Source: Shinella sp. CPCC 101442
Lineage (GTDB): Bacteria; Pseudomonadota; Alphaproteobacteria; Rhizobiales; Rhizobiaceae
NCBI RefSeq assembly: GCF_024704725.1
Contig: NZ_JALIQS010000004.1
Span: 248,001-312,000 of the forward strand
Length of the DNA stretch: 64,000 bases
Direction: 5' to 3'
In this document: piece by piece, positions 1 to 8,188 of the stretch
How the letters are laid out: each line of letters begins with the position of its first letter
How positions within the stretch are numbered: the first letter of the stretch is position 1
Notes under the pieces: model-generated
Seen by the model: the letters and a program-made list of their open reading frames with translations, nothing else
Databases searched by the model: none
Told to the model about the DNA's origin: nothing
Made by a program: the position numbers and the translations under genes

Positions 1-221
1 ACGGCGCGGAAGAAATCGAACTGACCAATGCCTCGCACAGCGAAAGCCAGCACTTCCGCTTCCAGGATGCGCGTCAGTACAAGCGCGAGGCGGAAGCCTT
101 CACCCGGGCGGCGCGCGGAGAAAACGGCGAGGTCGTATCGCTGGAAAGCTCGGTCAACAACCAGAAGCTCATCGACGCCATCTATCGCGCCAGCGAGAAG
201 GACGGGTGGGAGCCGGTCTGA
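1..221 (+). CDS. Gfo/Idh/MocA-family oxidoreductase, C-terminal end only
   Basis: An open frame enters at the left edge and stops with TGA at 219-221, giving about 72 residues. The end, with the run [14 protein letters not shown], a short helix and a terminal [14 protein letters not shown], resembles the C-terminus of NAD(P)-dependent Gfo/Idh/MocA sugar or inositol dehydrogenase-like proteins. The Rossmann domain lies outside the window, so cofactor motif and substrate cannot be judged. Family assignment rests on resemblance of this tail only. The next gene is on the other strand and ends 17 bp away. Confidence 0.6.
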   Translation, partial: GAEEIELTNASHSESQHFRFQDARQYKREAEAFTRAARGENGEVVSLESSVNNQKLIDAIYRASEKDGWEPV

Positions 222-237
222 AGACCGGCCCTTCCGG

Positions 238-582
238 TCAGAACAGCGTTTCGTAGATCTCCGGCTTGAAGCCGGCCGTGAGCGCCCCATCGCGATCGAG
301 CATGGGGCGCTTGATCATCGAGGGTTGGGCGAGCATCAGGGCGATCGCCTTCGAAGCGTCGAGGTTTTGCTTGTCGCTATCGGGCAAGGCGCGAAACGTG
401 GTGCCGGCGCGGTTGAGCACGGTCTCCCAACCGAGCGCCTCGACGAAGCGTTTCAGGCTCTTTTCGTCAATGCCTTCCGCCTTGTAGTCGTGGAAGGCGT
501 AGGCGATACCCTTGGCATCGAGCCAGGTGCGCGCCTTCTTCATCGTGTCGCAGTTCTTGATGCCGTAGATCGTGACGGTCAC
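238..582 (-). CDS. ArsC/Spx-family reductase-like protein (YffB type)
   Basis: This 114-residue thioredoxin-fold protein starts with a beta strand and the NCDTMKKA motif, with the candidate active-site Cys at residue 11. A conserved NRAGTTFR stretch follows near 57-64 and IKRP near 90-93, where arsenate reductases carry their anion-binding Arg. The single N-terminal Cys and short length fit the YffB branch, whose substrate is unclear; these proteins are often labelled arsenate reductase without proof. No ars regulator or efflux gene is nearby. It is last in a minus-strand run after the YitT protein (47-bp gap). Confidence 0.85.
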   Translation of the reverse strand: MTVTIYGIKNCDTMKKARTWLDAKGIAYAFHDYKAEGIDEKSLKRFVEALGWETVLNRAGTTFRALPDSDKQNLDASKAIALMLAQPSMIKRPMLDRDGALTAGFKPEIYETLF

Positions 583-629
583 GCGTCTCTCCTTCAGTGC
601 TTTGCCGCCTTCATAAGATCACGAAGCGA

Positions 630-1250
630 TCACGTCACCCCGAGATAGCGTCCGGGGCGGTGATTGATGGCGAGCGTCATGTTGACGACGACGGCGCCGA
701 GGACGGACAGGGCGAGGCGGTCGGGCGGGATGACGAAGACGGCGGCGGCGAGGATGGCGAGATCGACCGCCATCTGGAAATAACCGGCGCGCAGGCCGAA
801 GCGGTCCTGCAGGTAGATCGCCAGCACATTGATGCCGCCAAGCCCCGTGCGATGGCGGAAAAGGATGAGCAGGCCCGTGCCCGACAGCGCACCGCCCATG
901 ACCGCTGCATAGAGGGGATTTAGATGGGAGAAGCTGACGAGATCGGACGTTAGTCGGCTAAAGATCGAGACCAGCGTCACGGCGGCGAAGGTGCGCAGCG
1001 TGAAGGCCCAGCCGAGCTTTTTGACGGCGAGGATGTAGAAGGGCAGGTTGACGGCGAAAAACAGCCACCAGAAGCCGATGCCGGTCGCATATTGCAGCAG
1101 GAGCGCAAGGCCCGCCGTGCTGCCTGCAAGCAGCACGGCCTTGGTATAGATGACCACGCCGAGCGCCACGAACATCGTGCCGATGACGATGGCAATCAGA
1201 TCCTCGTAGGCGGAGTGCCGCTCCGCCTGGCTGTCCGTTTCGGCCGACAT
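630..1250 (-). CDS. YitT-family (DUF161) integral membrane protein
   Basis: This 206-residue protein has a short charged N-terminus followed by about five to six hydrophobic segments, including a first segment around residues 20-45 and the GLGGINVLAIYLQDRFG stretch near 137-153. Length and the loop motifs match single-domain YitT/DUF161 membrane proteins. Their transport role is unproven. It starts 7 bp after the stop of the upstream aminotransferase gene, so the two are probably co-transcribed. Function is inferred only at family level. Confidence 0.82.
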   Translation of the reverse strand: MSAETDSQAERHSAYEDLIAIVIGTMFVALGVVIYTKAVLLAGSTAGLALLLQYATGIGFWWLFFAVNLPFYILAVKKLGWAFTLRTFAAVTLVSIFSRLTSDLVSFSHLNPLYAAVMGGALSGTGLLILFRHRTGLGGINVLAIYLQDRFGLRAGYFQMAVDLAILAAAVFVIPPDRLALSVLGAVVVNMTLAINHRPGRYLGVT

Positions 1251-1257
1251 GGTGTCC

Positions 1258-2427
1258 TCAGAGGCTCAGGAACTTGGCGATGACGTCATCGACCTCAGCC
1301 GTCTTGAGGCCGGCAATGTTGATGCGGCCAGACGTCGGCATGTAGATGGCGTGCTCGGCGCGCAGCTTCAGCACCTGGGCTTCTTCCAGCGGCAAGAGCG
1401 AGAACATGCCTTCCTGCTCGCGGATTGATGTCAGCACCTGCCAGCGACCGGAAAGGCCGGCGGCAAGCCGCTCGCGGATCGCGGTGACACGCAGCCGCAT
1501 GGTCTCGATTTCGGCCATCCAGTCGGCTTTCAACGCCGCGTCGCCGAGGATCGTGCTGACGATGGCCGCACCATGATCCGGCGGCATGGAGTAGCTGGTG
1601 CGGGCGAGTGCCGCGAGATTGGTGCGCACGGAGAGCGCCGTCTCGGCATTGCTGCAGGCGGCATAGATCGCACCGGTGCGCTCGCGGTAGAGGCCGAAGG
1701 ACTTCGAGCAGGACACGGCGACGATCGCTTCCGGCACGGCGGCAAGCAATGTGCGCAGGCCCGCGGCATCCTCGTCGAGGCCGCGGCCATAACCCTGATA
1801 GGCGATATCGACGAGTGGCAGCAGACCCTTTTCGGCGATGAGCGCGGATACGGCGCGCCACTGGTCGGCCGTCAGGTTCGCGCCCGTCGGGTTGTGGCAG
1901 CTGGCATGCAGCAGAACGGCGTCGCCGGGGGCGGCGCCTGCAAGCGCCTCCATCATGCGGTCGAACAGCACTGTCTGCGACGGAATGTCGAAGAAGGGGT
2001 AGGTCACGACCTCGAGGCCGGCGGCCTTGAAGATGCTGGCATGGTTGGGCCAGCTCGGTAGGCCGAGCCAGATGCCCTTGGTGCCCATGCGCGCCAGGAG
2101 GTCGGCGGCAAGGCGCAGCGCGCCGGAACCACCCGGCGTCTGGAGGGCTGCGGTGGCGCGGCCACGGCCGGCCTCGCCCGTCGTCAGGTCCCAGAGGCGA
2201 TCGAGGAAGACGGCGTCGCCTTCCGGACCGACATAGGCCTTGGTCGGCTGCGTCTCGACGAGGCGCTTTTCGGCTTCCTTCACGGCGCGGAAGATCGGTG
2301 TCGCGCCCGTCTCGTCGCGGTAGACGCCGACGCCGAGGTCCACCTTGCCGGCGCGCTCGTCCGCCCGGAAAAGGCCGATCAGGGCAAGCAGGGGATCATC
2401 GGGCTGGCGGGTGAGGGCGTCGAACAT
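1258..2427 (-). CDS. Aromatic/aspartate aminotransferase (class I, PLP)
   Basis: A 389-residue fold-type I aminotransferase that should transfer amino groups between aromatic amino acids or aspartate and 2-oxoglutarate. The start is the ATG giving MFDALTRQPDDPLL; a much longer upstream frame exists, but homology begins here. The PLP Lys is K242 in the SCSKSFGLYRERTGA motif. N179 (CHNPTG), D207 and Y210 (VDIAYQGYG) contact the cofactor, and an Arg in SGRINIAGL near the C-terminus binds the substrate carboxylate. It is divergent from an Lrp/AsnC regulator, which suggests amino-acid-responsive control. Aromatic versus aspartate preference cannot be decided from sequence; rhizobial relatives are usually called TyrB or TatA. 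Confidence 0.93.
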   Translation of the reverse strand: MFDALTRQPDDPLLALIGLFRADERAGKVDLGVGVYRDETGATPIFRAVKEAEKRLVETQPTKAYVGPEGDAVFLDRLWDLTTGEAGRGRATAALQTPGGSGALRLAADLLARMGTKGIWLGLPSWPNHASIFKAAGLEVVTYPFFDIPSQTVLFDRMMEALAGAAPGDAVLLHASCHNPTGANLTADQWRAVSALIAEKGLLPLVDIAYQGYGRGLDEDAAGLRTLLAAVPEAIVAVSCSKSFGLYRERTGAIYAACSNAETALSVRTNLAALARTSYSMPPDHGAAIVSTILGDAALKADWMAEIETMRLRVTAIRERLAAGLSGRWQVLTSIREQEGMFSLLPLEEAQVLKLRAEHAIYMPTSGRINIAGLKTAEVDDVIAKFLSL

Positions 2428-2508
2428 GGCCGGGTTCCTGTCTAGGGTTGGTGTGCAAGCGGTGTAGGCCAAAGTTCCCGCAAAATCGACCGTGATATTG
2501 CGGAGAAA

Positions 2509-2535
2509 GCGCAAGAAGCTTTTGTATTCTTGCGC
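2509..2535. promoter_or_regulatory. 27-bp palindrome between aminotransferase and Lrp/AsnC genes, candidate operator
   Basis: Perfect 9-bp arms GCGCAAGAA (2509-2517) and TTCTTGCGC (2527-2535) flank a 9-bp spacer in the 150-bp divergent intergenic region. A candidate promoter for the regulator gene, TTGTAT (2522-2527), a 16-bp spacer and TAGATT (2544-2549), overlaps the right arm, so binding would fit autoregulation. Lrp/AsnC proteins bind such dyads and usually control a divergent neighbour. The binding itself is inferred. Confidence 0.6.
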
Positions 2536-2577
2536 CCATTCGCTAGATTGATGCAGGTTTTTGCGCGGGAGTGCGGC

Positions 2578-3057
2578 ATGGACAAAAAGGCGGCCGACGA
2601 GGTGGTGCTGGACCACACCGATCGGCGCATCATCCGTTTGCTGGTCGAGGATGCCGGGCTCTCCAACAACCAGCTCGCGGACAAGGTCGGCCTGTCGCCG
2701 GCACCACTGTCGCGCCGGCTGGCGCGACTGGAGGCGAGCGGCGTCATCCGCCACACGGTCATCGTCGATCCGCGCGCCGCGGGCATTGGTTTTCAGGCCT
2801 TTCTGGAGGTGACGCTGGAGCGCACGGCGCCGAAGGTCGGCGAGCGTTTCATCGATCTCGTGCGGCGCATGCCCGAAGTCGTCGAGTGCCACACCGTCGC
2901 CGGTGATTTCGATTTCCTGCTGAAGATCGCGGTGAAGGATGTCGCCGACTACCGGCGGCTCCTGTGGAGCGAGTTCGAGCGCATCGGCGAAATCAAGACG
3001 CTGCGATCGACCATCCTGCTCGATAGCCCGAAGATGCAGGTCAGTCCGTTGCCCTGA
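2578..3057 (+). CDS. Lrp/AsnC-family transcriptional regulator
   Basis: This 159-residue regulator has an N-terminal winged helix-turn-helix (about 11-60, with LSNNQLADKVGLS and PAPLSRRLARLE) and a C-terminal RAM/Lrp ligand domain (about 68-150, with VVECHTVAGDFDFLLKI). I chose the ATG at 2578 because GGGAG sits 7 bp upstream and the protein starts MDKKAADEVVLDHTDRRI, as usual for the family; TTG and ATG codons further upstream are in frame. It is divergent from the aminotransferase and probably regulates it and itself through the palindrome in between. The effector is likely an amino acid but is unknown. Confidence 0.92.
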   Translation: MDKKAADEVVLDHTDRRIIRLLVEDAGLSNNQLADKVGLSPAPLSRRLARLEASGVIRHTVIVDPRAAGIGFQAFLEVTLERTAPKVGERFIDLVRRMPEVVECHTVAGDFDFLLKIAVKDVADYRRLLWSEFERIGEIKTLRSTILLDSPKMQVSPLP

Positions 3058-3123
3058 CGTCCTTTTCCGGAACCTTCTTGCGGTCAGGCGGTTGCCGATG
3101 GGACGGCGGAGCCCATATGATGA

Positions 3124-3993
3124 ATGGAGCGCCACGAGGAAGGACCCTTGGACAGAAACGGCAAAGTCACATCGGCCGCGCTGCTATCGGCCATTCGCAA
3201 CCGTCGCGGCCACCGGCCGCCGGAAAGCAATCGCCCGGGCGATACCGTGATCGCCTCCTACAACGTGCACAAATGCATCGGCGTCGACCGGCGCTTCGAT
3301 CCCGAGCGCACGGCAAGCGTGATCTCCGAGATCGATGCCGACGTCATCGCCATCCAGGAGGCGGACAAGCGCTTTGGCGAGCGTTCCGGCTTGCTCGATC
3401 TGACCGTGCTGGAGCGCGACTGTGGCCTCGTGCCGGTGCCGATCACGGCGCTGTCCTCCACCGGCCATGGCTGGCACGGCAACATGATCATGATCCGCAA
3501 GGGCGCGGTCGGCGGCGTGCGGCAGCTGAAACTGCCGGGTGTCGAGCCGCGCGGCGCGCTCGTCGTGACGCTCGATCTGCCGATGGGCAGGTTGCGTCTG
3601 GTGGCGGCTCATTTCGGGCTTCTGAAACGCTCGCGCGAACAGCAGGCGATGGCGATCCTCGCCTCTGTGGCGGAAGAGGAGCAGATGCCGACCCTGCTCG
3701 TCGGCGATCTCAATGAGTGGCGCGTCGGCCGAAAGTCGTCGCTTGCCCGGCTCCAGCCGACGTTCGATCCCGCCTCCGGCGCGGTGCCGAGTTTTCCCTC
3801 GCGTTTTCCGGTGCTGGCGCTCGACAGGGCGCTTGGCCACCCACACGATCTCGTCACGTCCGTCGAGGTGCATGACAGCCCGCTTGCGCGTGTCGCCTCC
3901 GATCATCTGCCGATCAAGGCGCATATCGACCTGAAGGTCGTCTCCGAGCGGTCTGCCGAGACGACTACAGATAGGGCGAGCCAAGCCATGTGA
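3124..3993 (+). CDS. Endonuclease/exonuclease/phosphatase (EEP) family hydrolase
   Basis: A 289-residue metal-dependent phosphodiesterase-fold protein. Visible catalytic elements of the DNase I/EEP fold are N47 (ASYNVHK), E79 (IQEAD), H163 (AAHFG), D195 and N197 (GDLNEW), and D260-H261 (SDHLPI). The substrate is not predictable; relatives cut DNA, sphingomyelin or inositol phosphates. The ATG at 3124 has a weak ribosome site. A TTG at 3148 preceded by GAGGAAGG is an alternative start that shortens the protein by 8 residues. There is no export signal. Its 3' end overlaps the convergent cardiolipin synthase gene by 29 bp. Confidence 0.85.
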   Translation: MERHEEGPLDRNGKVTSAALLSAIRNRRGHRPPESNRPGDTVIASYNVHKCIGVDRRFDPERTASVISEIDADVIAIQEADKRFGERSGLLDLTVLERDCGLVPVPITALSSTGHGWHGNMIMIRKGAVGGVRQLKLPGVEPRGALVVTLDLPMGRLRLVAAHFGLLKRSREQQAMAILASVAEEEQMPTLLVGDLNEWRVGRKSSLARLQPTFDPASGAVPSFPSRFPVLALDRALGHPHDLVTSVEVHDSPLARVASDHLPIKAHIDLKVVSERSAETTTDRASQAM

Positions 3994-5425
3994 TGCGCTC
4001 GACGAGGCGCTGGGCGAAGGGCCTAGCCCTCAAGGCTTCCAATTTCACTTCTTCGGCTTCGGCAAGCGCGGCGGCCATGCGGGCGCCGATGAGATCGGCA
4101 AAGTCGGGATCGATCACCTCGACATCCACCTCGAAATTCAGCCTGAGCGAGCGTGGGTCGATGTTGGATGAACCGATATAGGACCAGGCGTCGTCGATGA
4201 CCGTGAGTTTGGAATGGTTGAAGGCGCCCGACGCCCGCCAGATGCGGCAGCCGTATTTCAGCATCTGGTCGAACTGTGCGGTCATGGCGAGGTCGACGAG
4301 CTTCAGGTTGTTGGCGGACGGCACGATGATGTCGATCTCCACCCCGCGCCGTGCCGCGGTGACGATGGCGCTGATCAATTCGCGGTCGGGCAGGAAATAG
4401 GGCGACATGATGCGGATGTGTCGCTTGGCGACGGAGACCGCCCCCATCAGCATGCGGTGGTTGGTCTCAAGGCTCTTGTCCGGGCCTGACGGCACGACGC
4501 GCGCGAGCATGCCGCTGTCAGGCGCGTCCGGCGGCGGGGCGATCTGCCAGGCTTCGCCGGAAAGCTCGCCGCCGCCGGAAAAGCGCCAGTCCTCGTAGGC
4601 GATGCGGAAGAGGTCGCTGACGACGGGGCCGGTCAGGCGGAAATGGGTGTCGAGCGCTGCGGCATCGCCGGAAAACTCCGCGCAGAAGCCCGCGCGGATG
4701 TTGAGCCCGCCGGTAAAGGCGACGATGCCGTCGACGATCAGGATCTTTCGGTGGGTGCGCAGGTTCGCATAGGGCAGCCGCAGGCCCATGACGATATTGC
4801 CGTTGAAGACATCGACTGGCACATGGGCCCGCCGCAACTCCGAGACGATGGAGGGGATGGAATAACGCGCGCCGACCGCGTCGATCAGCACGCGAACCTC
4901 GACCCCGCGTGCGACAGCGGCCGAAAGCGCCTCTACGAAGCGTTCGCCAGCCTTGTCGCGATCGAAGATATAGGTTTCGAGCAGGATCGAGCGTTCCGCC
5001 GCATCGATGGCGGCGAGCATGGCGGCATAGGCTTCGTCACCGGTCGAAAGCAGCCTGATGCGGTTGCCGGAGGTGAGTTTGCAGCGACCGACCGTATCGC
5101 CGAGCCGCTGCATGGCGGCGAGCGCGCCACCGAAGGCGATCCGCACATGTTTGTTGGAAACGTCGTATTCCGACCTGTGATGCCAGCCGGCGGCGAGCAG
5201 GCCCTCGCGGCTGAGGTTCAACGTCTTGCGGCGGATGCGGTTCACGCCGCCGATGGCGTAGATGACGGGGCCGACGACCGGCGACAGCACGATGACGCCG
5301 ACCCAGCCGATCGCAGCACGCACCTCTTCCTTGGTCATCGTCGCGTGAATGGCGGCGGGAATGCCCAGGATGATCGACAGGGCGACGAGGATATGCGGCC
5401 AATAGGCGGAGAGCGTCTCAAACAT
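3965..5425 (-). CDS. cls: Cardiolipin synthase (phospholipase D superfamily)
   Basis: This 486-residue membrane enzyme should join two phosphatidylglycerol molecules into cardiolipin. Two N-terminal membrane segments (about 8-27 and 38-60, a PLDc_N-type region) precede two PLD domains. The HKD catalytic motifs are complete: H225-K227-D232 (HRKILIVDG) and H404-K406-D411 (HSKLTVIDD), each followed by a GGLN or GSSNID element. Length matches bacterial ClsA. Other PLD-family transphosphatidylases cannot be excluded, but domain order and length fit Cls. Confidence 0.92.
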   Translation of the reverse strand: MFETLSAYWPHILVALSIILGIPAAIHATMTKEEVRAAIGWVGVIVLSPVVGPVIYAIGGVNRIRRKTLNLSREGLLAAGWHHRSEYDVSNKHVRIAFGGALAAMQRLGDTVGRCKLTSGNRIRLLSTGDEAYAAMLAAIDAAERSILLETYIFDRDKAGERFVEALSAAVARGVEVRVLIDAVGARYSIPSIVSELRRAHVPVDVFNGNIVMGLRLPYANLRTHRKILIVDGIVAFTGGLNIRAGFCAEFSGDAAALDTHFRLTGPVVSDLFRIAYEDWRFSGGGELSGEAWQIAPPPDAPDSGMLARVVPSGPDKSLETNHRMLMGAVSVAKRHIRIMSPYFLPDRELISAIVTAARRGVEIDIIVPSANNLKLVDLAMTAQFDQMLKYGCRIWRASGAFNHSKLTVIDDAWSYIGSSNIDPRSLRLNFEVDVEVIDPDFADLIGARMAAALAEAEEVKLEALRARPFAQRLVERITWLGSPYL

Positions 5426-5499
5426 GATGCGTGCGGATCATCCTCCGGCGGCGTCCCCTGCCGTCACCGTGATCACGGCTTGGCATCCCCTTCTATATA

Positions 5500-5547
5500 T
5501 TGCTCGCAACGATGCGATTGCGAGGGGCGAGCACCCCTCGCGAGCAA
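5500..5547. repeat. Nested inverted repeats downstream of the AstE-like gene
   Basis: Outer arms TTGCTCGC (5500-5507) and GCGAGCAA (5540-5547) enclose a strong inner hairpin GCGAGGGG (5520-5527) / CCCCTCGC (5534-5541). The two structures share bases 5540-5541, so they cannot both form fully. The element lies in the 129-bp gap just after the stop of the minus-strand deacylase gene and before cls. It may end transcription, but there is no clear T-run on the minus strand. Confidence 0.5.
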
Positions 5548-5554
5548 GATTCTC

Positions 5555-6613
5555 TCAATCCTCCAGCGTGCCGGGCTTGCGATCCTTCCGCGTCGCCTCA
5601 TGGCAGGCGATCTTCATCAGGTTGTCGCCGCGGCGGGCATAGCGGGCGGAGGTTTGCGTGGCGACGAGGCCGTCATGGGCGGCCTTCACCTCGATCGTGC
5701 CGTCCGGCGCGCCCGGTTTGGTGATCAGCGTCGCGAGCAGGTCGCCGGCCTTCACGGTGTCACCGATGTCGCGGTGGAAGAGCACGGTGCCCGGTTCCGG
5801 CGCGCGCACCATCTCGATATTGTCGAGCGGGATCGCGGAGCCGGTGAAGGTCCTTGCCGCATGGGCGGGATCGGCAACGACGCCACGACCGGCAAGGAAT
5901 GCCCAAAGACCATCGGCATCGCGCTTTGCCATATCGGGATAGACGTCGCGCCGACCGCGCAATTCGACTGTGACGGCGAGACGGCCGGGTACGCTCTTCA
6001 GCTTGTCGCCGCCCTGGTGCTTGAAGGCATGGCCGACGGCCTCCTCGAAGGCGGTGCTTTCGCCATCGGAGAGGAACACGGCCTGCATGTCGAGGGCGGC
6101 CGCCAGATCGGCCGCCTCCGGCCAGAACGCATCGTCGATATAGGCATATTGCAGGGATTCGTCGTCACAATGCAGGTCGAGCATGAGGTCGTGGCCGAGC
6201 GCGGTATGCAGCAGGGTGCGTTTCAGGCGGTCGGCGGCGCTGCGGCGGGAGAGGTTTTCCAGCAGCGTCTCGCGCTCGGCGAGGGCGATCAACGGGTAGT
6301 CGCGGTTGAAATTGGTGCGTGATCCCAGGTCGAAGCGGCCCTCCATCTCGCCGAAATGGAACTGGGCGAGACCGATCGGATTGGCCTGCGGGATAACGGT
6401 GATATCGCCGCGGATCGCACCCTCGGCATCCGCCTTGCGAAGGCGCTCCAGCAGGAAATGCAGCAGGGCGGTGCCGGGCAGTTCGTTGGCATGCAGCGCC
6501 GCCTGGATGTAGACGGAGGGGGCGGCCGCATCGCTGCCCTTGAAGCGGAAGACCGGCACGCGCCATTCGATGCCCACCGTATCGCCGCCGATGATGATGT
6601 CCGAAGTCTCCAC
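5555..6613 (-). CDS. Succinylglutamate desuccinylase/aspartoacylase-family zinc deacylase
   Basis: A 352-residue M14-type zinc carboxypeptidase-fold protein. Zinc ligands are seen as H41 and E44 (ALHANELPG) and H148 (LDLHCDDE); NPIG (78-81) and NFNRDYP (101-107) match the AstE/AspA substrate site. The C-terminal third (about 270-340) has a lipoyl/biotinyl-like beta fold, as in this branch. The start is a GTG with GAGGG 6 bp upstream; an in-frame region further upstream lacks homology. Substrate is not certain: there are no ast arginine-catabolism genes nearby, so amidohydrolysis of another N-acyl amino acid is equally possible. Confidence 0.88.
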   Translation of the reverse strand: METSDIIIGGDTVGIEWRVPVFRFKGSDAAAPSVYIQAALHANELPGTALLHFLLERLRKADAEGAIRGDITVIPQANPIGLAQFHFGEMEGRFDLGSRTNFNRDYPLIALAERETLLENLSRRSAADRLKRTLLHTALGHDLMLDLHCDDESLQYAYIDDAFWPEAADLAAALDMQAVFLSDGESTAFEEAVGHAFKHQGGDKLKSVPGRLAVTVELRGRRDVYPDMAKRDADGLWAFLAGRGVVADPAHAARTFTGSAIPLDNIEMVRAPEPGTVLFHRDIGDTVKAGDLLATLITKPGAPDGTIEVKAAHDGLVATQTSARYARRGDNLMKIACHEATRKDRKPGTLED

Positions 6614-6767
6614 GTCATGCCCTCGCTGAATCGTTTTGCGAAGGTTTATGCGAATTGGGCGGGGCGGAAGCAAGTCCCCGGCAACAAACCCTTCACCGCG
6701 CAAGAATCGGGTTGAAACGGCGCGGGCAAAGCCCGATCTTGAGACGAAGCGCGAGCAGGAGCCGAAA

Positions 6768-7328
6768 ATGACCGGCAAGACCCAGTATCTGATCTTCGAC
6801 ACGCAGGGCGGCCCCTGCGGCATCGCCTGGACTTCTGCGGGCGTCGTGCGCTTCCAGCTGCCGGGCGAGGACGCGGCCACGACACGCCGCCTGCTGCTGC
6901 GTCATCTGCCCGATGCCGAGGCGGCGGACCCGCCATCTACCGTCCAGAAGGCCGTTGCCGCCGCGCAACGCTATTTCACCGGTGAAGAGGCCGATTTCAC
7001 CGCCGTGCCCCTCGACCTCGCCGGCCAGAGCGATTTCTTCCTGAAGGTCTACGATGCCGCGCGCCGCGTGCACTGGGGCGAGACGACGACCTATGGCACC
7101 ATCGCCCGCGATCTCGGCGCCGGGCCGGAAATGGCACGAGAAGTCGGTCAGGCCATGGCGAAAAACCCTGTCGCTCTCATCATCCCCTGCCACCGCGTGC
7201 TTGCCGCCGGCGGCAAGGTCGGCGGCTTTTCCGCGCCGGGCGGTTCCATCTCCAAGGTGAAGATGCTGGCGCTGGAAGGCGTCTCCTTCACGCCGCCGGA
7301 GCCGCCGCAGCAGTCGTTCGGGTTCTAG
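6768..7328 (+). CDS. ogt: Methylated-DNA-protein cysteine methyltransferase
   Basis: This 186-residue DNA repair protein removes O6-alkyl groups from guanine onto its own Cys. The acceptor is C141 in IIPCHRV, with the helix-turn-helix arginine region (TTTYGTIARDLGAG, about 106-119) and N133 upstream. The ATG at 6768 follows AGGAG. Length and the N-terminal domain fit Ogt rather than an Ada fusion. Its stop shares bases with that of the convergent sigma-factor gene: CTAG at 7325-7328 gives TAG on both strands. Confidence 0.94.
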   Translation: MTGKTQYLIFDTQGGPCGIAWTSAGVVRFQLPGEDAATTRRLLLRHLPDAEAADPPSTVQKAVAAAQRYFTGEEADFTAVPLDLAGQSDFFLKVYDAARRVHWGETTTYGTIARDLGAGPEMAREVGQAMAKNPVALIIPCHRVLAAGGKVGGFSAPGGSISKVKMLALEGVSFTPPEPPQQSFGF

Positions 7329-8188
7329 GACGGCAGCTTTGCGCCGGTCAGCTTGTCCGGGTTGCGGGTGATGTAGATGGCGGCGATGCGGCCCTCCACG
7401 ATTTCCACGGCGGTGGTCTGCAGGTGGCCATCGACGCGGCTCAGGAAACCCGGCAGGCCGTCGATCATGACATGGCCGAGAAACTCCATCCGTGATCCGA
7501 GTTTTCTGGAAAGCCCGAGATAGAGGCGGATAAGGCGGTCCACGCCCTGGATCGCATTGGGGAAAGCCAGCACCTTGCCGCCGCCGTCCGAACACAGCGT
7601 CACGTCCGCTGCCAATATTGAGCCGAGCGCCGCCGCATCGCCGAGCCGACAGGCCTCGAAGAAGGCACGGGTCAGCGCCTCGCCGTCCTCGCGGGCAATT
7701 TCGTAGCGTGGCTGGTCGACCTGCACATGGGCACGGGCGCGTGCCGCCAGTTGTCGGGTGGCGGCCGGGCTGCGCTTGAGCGTCGCCGCCACGTCGTCGA
7801 GCGGCTGGTTGAATACGTCGTGCAGCAGGAAGGCCGCGCGCTCCAGCGGCGACAGCCGCTCCAGCGCCATCATGAGCGTGAGCGTGATGTTGTCGGCGCG
7901 CATCTCCTCGTCGGCCGGTTCGATCAGCGGTTCGGGCAGCCAGGTGCCGGGATAGGTCTCGCGGCGCGCACGGGCGGATTTCATGGCGTCGAGGCACAGG
8001 CGCGAGACGATGCGGGTAAGCCAGGCGGAAGGCTCGCATACCGCTTCTCGGTCGCTGCGATGCCAGCGCAGCCAGGCCTCCTGTACGATGTCCTCCGCCT
8101 CCGACCGCGTACCGAGCATGCGATAGGCGAGCCGCAGCAGCCGGGGCCGCTGCGCTTCGAAGATTTCGGTGGCCGGATCAGGCCGCAT
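7325..8188 (-). CDS. ECF41-group RNA polymerase sigma factor (SigJ-like, SnoaL domain)
   Basis: This 287-residue sigma factor has sigma-70 region 2 (about 8-75, with EDIVQEAWLRW), region 4 (about 103-160) and a C-terminal SnoaL/NTF2-like domain (about 165-285). The two ECF41 hallmarks are present: WLPEP at 83-87 in the linker and DGGGK at 201-205. In ECF41 proteins the C-terminal extension controls activity in place of a separate anti-sigma factor. The gene overlaps its upstream partner, a carboxymuconolactone decarboxylase, by 11 bp, the usual ECF41 arrangement. The ATG at 8188 is chosen because homology begins there; an in-frame extension upstream lies inside the partner gene. Confidence 0.93.
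   Translation of the reverse strand: MRPDPATEIFEAQRPRLLRLAYRMLGTRSEAEDIVQEAWLRWHRSDREAVCEPSAWLTRIVSRLCLDAMKSARARRETYPGTWLPEPLIEPADEEMRADNITLTLMMALERLSPLERAAFLLHDVFNQPLDDVAATLKRSPAATRQLAARARAHVQVDQPRYEIAREDGEALTRAFFEACRLGDAAALGSILAADVTLCSDGGGKVLAFPNAIQGVDRLIRLYLGLSRKLGSRMEFLGHVMIDGLPGFLSRVDGHLQTTAVEIVEGRIAAIYITRNPDKLTGAKLPS

Noticed and set aside
238-582. Arsenic resistance determinant
   Set aside because: The ArsC-like protein is of the YffB type and there are no arsR, arsB or acr3 genes nearby.
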